Assembly (NCBI GenBank): GCA_963942565.1
Contig: OZ012686.1
Coordinates: 6,320,117-6,384,116, forward strand
DNA length: 64,000 nucleotides
From: Maea johnstoni
Taxonomy: Eukaryota > Annelida > Polychaeta > Spionida > Magelonidae
Direction of reading: 5' to 3'
A model generated the notes under the pieces. The model did not search any database. It was given only the letters and a program-made list of their open reading frames with translations, and was not told the DNA's origin. Shown piece by piece: positions 56,555-64,000 of this stretch (positions are counted from its first letter, which is position 1; every line of letters begins with the position of its first letter). The translations under genes and the position numbers were made by a program.

Positions 56555-59500
56555 AACCATTGTTCCTGACTCCATTCTCTCTAGAAACTTCACATCTTCT
56601 CTCGAGGGTCCACGCTTGTCGTCAATCGCTCGCTCAGGAAAGTCCCGATTGATGGAGTCTCTCACCAGGGTCTCTAAGGATTCCAATTGCTCCGTGATGA
56701 CATTGGTGAAACACGATGTCGCTACTGCTGTTTCCGTCACCCTGGGGCCATCTCTGATCACGTTCCACGGAATCCACCCTATACGACTTAGTGTAGCGTG
56801 AGGACTTCCAATCGGACCTATGCGGACTTTGAGTGGGGTGTAGACATCGGGTACGTTGTTTCCGATCAACAATCCAATGTCGCAATCTGCTTTCGGTAAC
56901 TGGATCCCATCCAGGTGGCGCCACTTGTCTATGTCCTTCTGGGTTGGTATGTGTCTGGCGCTGACTGGGAGATCCTTTCTCGAGTACACACGCGAGATTT
57001 CGATGACTGACGATCCCTCTAATCCAACAACTTCTAACCCTTTCACTGCATGGGTGTACGTTGAGTGGGTTCGTCCAAGAGTCTCAAGCGTGATCTTCAT
57101 TTTCTTGCCTTCACACCCTAGATTTGTCATCAGATCGTCTGTTATGAAGGAAGCGGTGCTACCTGGGTCGAGAAATGCGTAAGTGACGACTTCTTTCGCG
57201 CTGTTTTTCTTGCGAACCATGACGGGAATAATAGCCATGGTGCTTTCGCCTTCCAGATCATCATCAGGGTGGTCAACACTGGCGCTGGAGACGATCGTTC
57301 CTTTAATTTCGGTTGAATTTGTCTGGGGATAGTCGTCGTCGTCATCATGAAGTACTGTTGGATGACGTCTGTGGCACTTGTCACATCTTTTCCTGTGTGT
57401 GCATTCTATTCTCATATGTCCTCGCTCTAAACATCCGAAGCACATTCCTCTTGCTCTGAAATATGCCAACTTGTCTAAAATCGGCAGCTTGCTGAAGGGC
57501 AGACATGCATCTAAAAGATGACCACTGGATGAACAATGGACGCACCGATCCGTTCTCTTCATTTCACCACCTTGAGCTGTTTCAGGTACTCTGACATCTT
57601 TCTTGTCTATACTTTTGCCTGTACCTGTCTGTAAAGTAGCTGCATTTGTGATGCTAACTTTAGGATCGGATTGCACATCTTCTTCGGCCATCACAGCATA
57701 GCTGGCCTTGACCTTCGGCTTTCCTTCTCTCTTGTCTTGCTGTTCTTTAGTATATTTGGAAATGGCTTCTCGTCCAAATGCTGGATCGTTGGACTTCCGG
57801 GCTTCTTCTCTGACGAACGCTACGAACTGCTCAAAATCAGGGTGCCGATATGTTGAGGAACCCAGAACCCGATTTCTCCACCGATCATGCATATGGAATG
57901 GGAGCTTGCTAATGAGGCGCTTGAGGTCTTCTAGGCTGTCAAGAGTCCCACCTGTGTTCACCGACTTCACCGCGTAGAGACACTCACTCAAAAATATGGA
58001 GAACTCGTTCAGGCCTTTAGGGTCGTCTGCTCTGATTGGGTGCCAATCAAGAGCTTTCCTGATGAAGGAACTCACAATGACGCGAGGGTTGCCATACCTC
58101 AGATCAAGCTCCTGGAGTGCAGCGTGATATCCGTTGTCAAGGTGACCAAACCCACACACCACGCGGTGAGCCTCGCCATCTGTAAATTGCTCCAAGTAGT
58201 TCATACATTCTTCTTCAGTGTCCGCATTTACCACCACACGTGAGTTGAACTGGCGCAAAAACCTCTTATAGTCCATGGGGTCACCACTGAACTTCTTGAT
58301 CTCCGATGACGGCTTTCTCAAAAGGCGCGCTACCTGGGCAGTCGACTCATGCATCGCTGCAGTGGCACTTTGGCTAGGGTAGTTCATATCATCTTGAAAC
58401 TGACCTGCAGGTGGAGCTAGAGGCACTGGCGATGTCGGTGGCATGTACCATTCCGGGGGTGCACAAGGAGTACGCATTTGCAATGGTGGCGCCACCTGCT
58501 GAGCCACTTCAGGCACGGGTCTGTGTGCGGAGGACGAATACGGACGAGTATCGTAGGTCTGTATAGGTGGCGCAGGCGCATAGGACACTGGAATATCAAG
58601 CATAGAGCCAAAGGCGACATTCTTGGTTGGGCCTGAAAAGCATGGAGTAGAAATGATGGGTGAATAATTGGCAGACACAACATTAGAACTCTTATCCCTT
58701 ACACCAGGGGGCGCTCCATAGGGAGCACATATTTCTTGACTCAAGGGTAACACTTCAGTGGGTTGAACCTGACCCTGAACACCAAAACCACTAAAGGGCA
58801 CAGGAGGATCAATACTGGGAGGTAGAACAAGAGAGGGGGAACAACGAGGTTGTTGTGACACCAGGACACCTTTACGAGAACATTTTGACATAACACTCTC
58901 ACTTTCAACATTGTCATTTTCATTGCACACGGGATCAACTCTGTTCATTTCAGTGTCACTAAAACCTACTTGTGACCTAGTTTGCATAAAAGAATCAAGA
59001 ACACTACTTTTTGCAATAGATACATCAAGTTCAGTCTTTAGAGTCAATTTCTCTTCACGCATCTTCAGGTGGAGTTTCTCTAGTTCTATCCTGTGCCTTT
59101 CCTCCATGGTCTGACTTCTCGCTTCCAACTCGGCTTTCTTCTGCCTTTCCCGCAATATGCTGCTTGTCACAGATGACACACTGGTTCTGCTATGCTTAGA
59201 CACATTGGATTTGCCTGCTCTGCCAGCCTGGGAAGCACTGTCCTGAGGACACACAGACACACTTGCAGGCTTAGGTTGACACTTAAGCATGTATTTCTCA
59301 GCATAAGCCTTAAAAGCAGGAAGAGCAGTTAAACAGCTAACGCCCATATTCTTATCATGGTCTTCTTTCTCTCCAGTATCCAAAAGTTCACGGTACTCCT
59401 CATTTGTGTCCATAAACTGGTCAAACAGGATAAGCCATTGCATGTACAGTGTGCTTATATTGTCCTCAACTGATATCTTAAAGTCAATGTCATTCATTAG

Positions 59501-59605
59501 CTTATTCAGCTTCTTGTAAGTCTTATCAAGGGTTTTCAGCTTAACCCCTTTTAGGTACTCACGCCCTTTCTGTGTTAGAGATCTCTTTTCTCTTCTCTCA
59601 GCCAT
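56555..59605 (-). mobile_element. BEL/Pao gag and protease region
   Basis: Fossil part. It opens with MAERREKRSLTQKG and a charged coiled-coil-rich segment, then a Pro-rich middle. A DUF1759-type gag segment (IKKFSGDPMDYKRFLRQF, about residue 440) follows. Cys/His knuckles lie at about residues 687-750 (CVHCSSSGHLLDAC, CFGCLERGHMRIEC, CDKCHRRH). The aspartic protease region has FLDPGSTASFI at about residue 810. The frame runs by chance straight into the nested LINE, giving a misleading 1335-codon open frame from 59605 to 55598. Confidence 0.88.
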
Positions 59606-59675
59606 GGTTCTTTCTGTTCTTTCCGTTCTTTTCTCTTTCTGACTTCTTGCAGCTCAGGACTGAGCCGTAAACGCA

Positions 59676-60115
59676 TGTGGGGATCAAAAACGACAAGGTT
59701 TCATTCGTGTTGAGGAAATCTGTATTTCTCTTTCGTGGTTTACATATGATGCAATCTATGATGTAATGATGGTATAAAGATGGTTTACTGAAAATAATGA
59801 AAACAAACATGTCTAAGAATACTATAACACAAACCGGATAAACTAAGGAAATACAAGTAAATGTATCGAAATGGACTAAAAAGGCTAAATCTTATAATTA
59901 CCGGCTGTATGGTCCTACTCTCTCAAGAGCTGGGTTGAAAGTGAGGAGCCCTGCCCAGTATGACATCACAAGTCAGCTAAAAATATACCTGGAGAACCAG
60001 ATTAGTGGTCAACCTGTTCTGACCACTTAAGTACCAAAATCAAATAATAGAGGGCAGCACTCAAACCTAAATCAATTCTAATTAAATACCAAAAACTATA
60101 CATCAGGCTGTTACA
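59676..60115 (-). repeat. 5' LTR of the BEL/Pao element (right copy)
   Basis: 440 bp, matching the left LTR. The gag start codon lies 70 bases inside it. Confidence 0.95.
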
Positions 60116-60365
<250 letters not shown>

Positions 60366-60684
60366 GCCTATTCTGCTTGTGTCTTCTTTTTGTACTTCAG
60401 AATTCCCTAATTTGCTCCTATCACTTATTCATCAACTTGAGGAATGAGCTATCAACTTTAATAATTGATAGTCTTTCTGTCGTTAAGTCGCGGGTATCTA
60501 AGGCCACTCTTCTTACTTGGGATCTTTGCTCTCTACTTCCATCTGACCAAATTAGCTGATTGCAATAAAAAAAATCTGGTCCATTTACCCGTGAGAAGCA
60601 CCATGCATATTTATGAAGGGGGAAATAAGGCCAATCAAAAATGTTCTTATATAGGGGGAGGTAAAAATCCCCATACCCCTTTTG

Positions 60685-60687
<3 letters not shown>
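60366..60687. other. Low-copy sequence, no gene seen
   Basis: Continues the flank beyond the inverted arm. No domain recognised. Confidence 0.4.
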
Positions 60688-60743
<56 letters not shown>

Positions 60744-61055
60744 CATTATTATTATTGTTATTATTATTATTATTATTATTGTTATTATTATTATTATCAT
60801 TATTATTATTATTATTATCATTATTATTATTATTACTATTATTATTATTATTATTATCATTATTAGTATTATTATTTTTATTATCATCATTATAATTATT
60901 ATTATTATTATTAATATTATTATTATCATTATTATTATTATCTTTATTATTATTATCATTATTATTATTGTATAACTATTATTACTTTATTATTATCATT
61001 ATAATTATTATTATTGTAATCATTGTTATTATTAGTATCGTTATCATTATTATCA

Positions 61056-61110
<55 letters not shown>

Positions 61111-61127
61111 CATTGTTATAATTATTA

Positions 61128-61170
<43 letters not shown>

Positions 61171-61182
61171 CATTTTTATTAG
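60688..61182 (+). repeat. (ATT)n microsatellite, about 495 bp, interrupted
   Basis: ATT triplets with ATC, GTT and other interruptions. The longest trinucleotide array in the window. Confidence 0.98.
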
Positions 61183-61488
61183 AGATTGTCCTTTAGGACA
61201 TCTCTTTTAATATAGTTTTGGTTTTATTTAGGTCTTACTTTGTTCAGGGAGCCATTTGGAGCCATTCCTCATATTTTGGTGGTCGTCCGTCCTGGCAGTT
61301 TGTCGAACCTATCTCTGTGGTGTTGTATTTTTTTTAGTTTTTTTTTCGGGGGTTTGTTTATATGGGTGGTGTTTAAGAGACTAATTGAGGTTTTGTTTGG
61401 TTATTTGTTTTTATTAGGGAGATTTTTGGGGGTCTTTGGTGTTTTCTATTTTCTTTTCGCTCTCAGGATCCTGTCGTGTCGATCTCTG
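61183..61488. other. T/G-rich low-copy sequence
   Basis: Strong strand asymmetry (TTTTTTTTCGGGGGTTTG near 61338). The hydrophobic plus frame 61240-61632 follows from this composition and is not supported. Confidence 0.4.
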
Positions 61489-62045
61489 TGTTATGTTGGT
61501 CGCCATGGCGCAGCGTTGTTTAGCTTTGTTTGCGCATGCGCCGCATATATTATTATGCTAATTTTTCGTGACCTGTTTTTGTGTCATGCGCAATCGGTTT
61601 TTGGCTGCATGCGTAGTGATCTTGTGGTGTGATTTGATTTGCCCTAGCGCAAGTTTTCTTGTGTTTATTGGCGGTGTTTTCGGTCCTATTGTTTTTTCAT
61701 TTACTTTACCTTTTGTGTTTTTGTCTTAATAAGAACAAAATCCAAAGTTATATTTATATTGTTTACTTTATAGTTCGTTTTTATCGGACTTTCTTTATCG
61801 ATCGATCTGCCGCTTCATCGCAGCCATTTTGCCTATTTATATTTCTGAGCGGGGTCTTACCACGTGGTTTGTCTCTGGTGTATTATCCAATGAGCGGTCT
61901 CACTGCCTCACCGTCACACCACGTGGTACTCTTTCCCGCGGTTTATTAACCAATGAGCGGCTATTTGTAACTCGTTTGTACTATTGTACTTACGTGTTCA
62001 TTCAAGTATTTTTTACATTGGCGAGGTTACGGTCCGCCATTTTGA
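61489..62045 (+). promoter_or_regulatory. Candidate CpG-rich promoter-like segment
   Basis: A perfect NRF1 site TGCGCATGCGC lies at 61531-61541. Two palindromic CCACGTGG boxes lie at 61860-61867 and 61919-61926. Two CCAATGAGCGG boxes lie at 61887-61897 and 61950-61960, so a CCACGTGG-CCAAT module is duplicated with about 60-bp spacing. YY1-like CGCCATTTT words occur at 61822 and 62035. In animals this mix marks TATA-less housekeeping promoters, and it also occurs in promoters carried by retroelements. No coding exon follows on either strand, so the driven transcript is unknown. Confidence 0.45.
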
Positions 62046-63241
62046 ATATCGGGTTTGACGAAATTTGCACCCCGATTTCAAAGCTTTCGTTTGTGGCCAT
62101 CTCTAACTCTAAAATTCTGAAACCAAAAGAATTAACAAGCCAAGTATCTATATTATTAAGATTAATTCTTTTGGTTTCGGAAAATCGAAAATATTTTGAG
62201 ATATTTGTCAACACGCATCGATGATGACGTATTGACCATGGCGATGAGTACATTTTCAATGGTACCTCGCCGATTCCTGTCAATTTCATCAAGCTATCAC
62301 CCCCCGATCACAATATGACTACCTACCTGGATAGATGAGATCCTCATCTATCTGATTCAATCATTTTTTTAATTCAACTTCAGGTTGGAAGCGAAAAAAT
62401 AGCTTTTCGCTACAACCGGAAGTTGATTTTTTTGACATTAGCGAGGTTACCGCATTGTGTGCATTTCACACAAAAAACATACTTTTTTCAATAAATTGTC
62501 ACGTTGCCGTTTCTGGGTAAAAATTTACAAATGACCCATCAAAGTGTTCGCAACAAATAGGGCTTTTACCCTATTATCTTAACTTGTTGGTTATATTTGT
62601 AATTTTTGAAAAAAATTGGCGACTTCGGAAAAAAACGGATATCGGGTTTGACGAAATTTGCACCCCGATTTCAAAGCTTTCGTTTGTGGCCATCTCTAAC
62701 TCTAAAATTCTGAAACCAAAAGAATTAACAAGCCAAGTATCTATATTATTAAGATTAATTCTTTTGGTTTCGGAAAATCGAAAATATTTTGAGATATTTG
62801 TCAACACGCATCGATGATGACGTATTGACCATGGCGATGAGTACATTTTCAATGGTACCTCGCCGATTCCTGTCAATTTCATCAAGCTATCACCCCCCGA
62901 TCACAATATGACTACCTACCTGGATAGATGAGATCCTCATCTATCTGATTCAATCATTTTTTTAATTCAACTTCAGGTTGGAAGCGAAAAAATAGCTTTT
63001 CGCTACAACCGGAAGTTGATTTTTTTGACATTAGCGAGGTTACCGCATTGATATGCATTGTGTGCATTTCACACAAAAAACATACTTTTTTCAATAAATT
63101 GTCACGTCGCCGTTTCTGGGTCAAAATTTACAAATGACCCATCAAAGTGTTCGCAACAAATAGGGCTTTTACCCTATTATCATAACATTTTGGTTATATT
63201 TGTAATTTTTGAAAAAAATTGGCTACTTCGGAAAAAAACGG
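62046..63241 (+). repeat. Tandem duplication, 593-603 bp unit, 2 copies
   Basis: Unit one is 62046-62638 and unit two 62639-63241, both starting ATATCGGGTTTGACGAAATT. They differ by a 10-base insertion near 63050 and a handful of substitutions near the unit ends, so the duplication is recent. Each unit holds a perfect 16-bp hairpin (62119-62134 with 62163-62178 in unit one). A word GACATTAGCGAGGTTACCG in each unit resembles ACATTGGCGAGGTTACGG just upstream of unit one. Confidence 0.95.
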
Positions 63242-63473
63242 CAAAAACGGCTTTTTGGAATGTTGATTTAGGAACCCTGGCGAAATTCTAAATTTACTAT
63301 TAATTTCGCCACTAAAACCGGAAAAAAAGTTTCAACTTCAAGAAAACAGACTCTAAATAATCCATCCTGCCCATTTGTGGAATTTTTTTGTTCCCCACAA
63401 TCGTAAAAAACCAACTTTGAAAAAACCGGAAGTAGTAAATATTTTTATCGCGATTTCAGCAGTCAGTATATAT
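63242..63473. other. Low-copy sequence continuing the duplicated region's style
   Basis: AAACCGGAA-type words recur (63318, 63424). No gene seen. Confidence 0.4.
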
Positions 63474-63733
63474 ACCCTTCTCACCATGAGTGTAGTATGC
63501 AGTCCTGAAGTTAGCAGACCTTTAACCCTGCCATCCCTTCCGTTCTCACTGTTGTTGTATTTTAGATAAAGATATGATTTTAATTGTTTTGGGTGACAGG
63601 AAAAGTGTGTACTGTTATAATTTATTGGTCACAAACTTATAAGCCCAAAGAGCATGTAATGCGAATGCATGGGATGGCAGGGTTAATGGTCTGCATACTT
63701 CAGGATTGCATTTTCACTCATGGTGAGAAGGGT
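63474..63733 (+). repeat. Fold-back inverted repeat, arms about 66 bp
   Basis: ACCCTTCTCACCATGAGTG at 63474 faces CACTCATGGTGAGAAGGGT ending at 63733. The match extends through AACCCTGCCATCCC at 63524 against GGGATGGCAGGGTT at 63671, about 85% by eye. The loop is about 130 bases. Probably a MITE of an unassigned family. Confidence 0.75.
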
Positions 63734-64000
63734 GTCAAGGGACATAACTGCAGGCAGCACTCATAGAAACAGGCTTCGACATCATACTGCATCTACACCA
63801 AAGAGCATCATAGGAACTTGATTCACCTGACAACCCAAAATAGTAAGCATACATTAAATTGAAATAAATACAAAAATATCAATACAAAACTATCACTCAA
63901 TATACAAATTTATAAAAACACATCCACAAAATATAGAAACCATGCAAATCTTCACTGTCCCTCAAACAAAACAATTACTGTTTAAAGAAGATATTGTGTC
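63734..64000. other. Low-copy AT-rich sequence to the window end
   Basis: No feature recognised. Confidence 0.4.

Larger units (their letters stand above)
53318..60115 (-). mobile_element. BEL/Pao LTR retrotransposon, broken fossil carrying a nested LINE
   Basis: Bounded by two 440-bp LTRs with TG...CA ends, at 53318-53757 and 59676-60115, which I read as identical. Minus orientation: the 5' LTR is the right one. A purine-rich tract (GGAGGGGTGTG on the minus strand) lies next to the 3' LTR. The interior shows a BEL-type gag region with a DUF1759-like segment, Cys/His knuckles, an aspartic protease region and an integrase C-terminal-like region, in Pao/BEL order. Identical LTRs imply a recent insertion. 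The element is broken: besides the nested LINE it has at least one other large break and cannot be autonomous. It lies in an (AT)n tract, so the target duplication cannot be read. Confidence 0.92.

Noticed and set aside
57671-59114. Plus-strand frames opposite the BEL gag region, and frame-shifted minus frames within it
   Set aside because: Shadow frames of the fossil coding region.
55598-59605. 1335-codon open frame as one host or viral gene
   Set aside because: It is a chance fusion of a BEL/Pao gag/protease region with a LINE reverse transcriptase across an insertion junction marked by a 15-bp target duplication.
61240-61632. 130-codon membrane-like protein
   Set aside because: Hydrophobicity follows from the T/G-rich strand. 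There is no family resemblance, and the frame overlaps the promoter-like CpG segment.

Overview
This is eukaryotic, AT-rich, intergenic-looking DNA from an invertebrate animal. A marine deuterostome (echinoderm, hemichordate or lancelet) is my best guess but is not provable from the sequence. The grounds are a BEL/Pao LTR element, a Tx1/L1-like LINE, tRNA-derived SINE pieces, dense TTAA-site DNA transposon relics, long (AT)n, (ATT)n, (GAT)n and (TAG)n microsatellites, and animal-type regulatory motifs (nuclear-receptor, NRF1, CTCF-like). There is no bacterial or organellar gene set. One 200-base assembly gap lies at 43001-43200.

Host coding content is close to nil. The only stretch that looks like a host exon outside mobile elements is a 134-codon open frame on the minus strand at 43610-44014, which I cannot name. 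A four-copy tandem array at 29893-30427 carries splice-site-like signals around a 32-base block and is only a curiosity.

The fabric of the window is two short non-autonomous families that both sit at TTAA sites. Family A (about 210 bp, ends CCCTTCCAATG and CCCTTATGCTG, about 27 copies by eye) and family B (about 225 bp, ends CCCATTCATGCC, with a central hairpin, about 37 copies by eye) look like piggyBac-type MITEs. They occur singly, back to back, in mosaics, and next to local duplications. For family A, '+' means the CCCTTCCAATG end comes first. For family B, '+' means the end reading CATGCCTGGAGATC comes first. Other DNA-transposon relics are family C (two copies, TA target, 25-bp ends), a 631-bp TA-target element nested inside an A copy (27149-27779), a 1658-bp TTAA element with about 485-bp terminal inverted repeats (45317-46974), a hAT-like relic (18669-19024), a Tigger-like relic (20816-21004) and two fold-back structures (19050-19445, 63474-63733).

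Layout: 0-9.4 kb MITEs and low-copy DNA ending in a DR2 nuclear-receptor-type site and a (GA)n tract; 9.7-13.2 kb a degenerate tandem array and MITEs; 13.3-16 kb microsatellites and a GC-richer low-copy island; 16-27.8 kb MITEs, small duplications and relic transposons; 27.9-34 kb low-copy islands, the splice-like array, a SINE and a DR1 site; 34-43 kb MITEs, tandem arrays and AT tracts; 43.2-49.5 kb the orphan exon, the long-TIR element and a CpG-rich island; 49.5-53.3 kb microsatellites and degenerate repeats; 53.3-60.1 kb the BEL/Pao element in minus orientation with a LINE inside it; 60.1-64 kb microsatellites, a promoter-like CpG-rich segment, a 0.6-kb tandem duplication and a fold-back repeat.

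The BEL element has two 440-bp LTRs that look identical to me, so it is young, but it is a broken fossil. It landed in the AT-rich centre of an inverted repeat whose arms now lie 7 kb apart.
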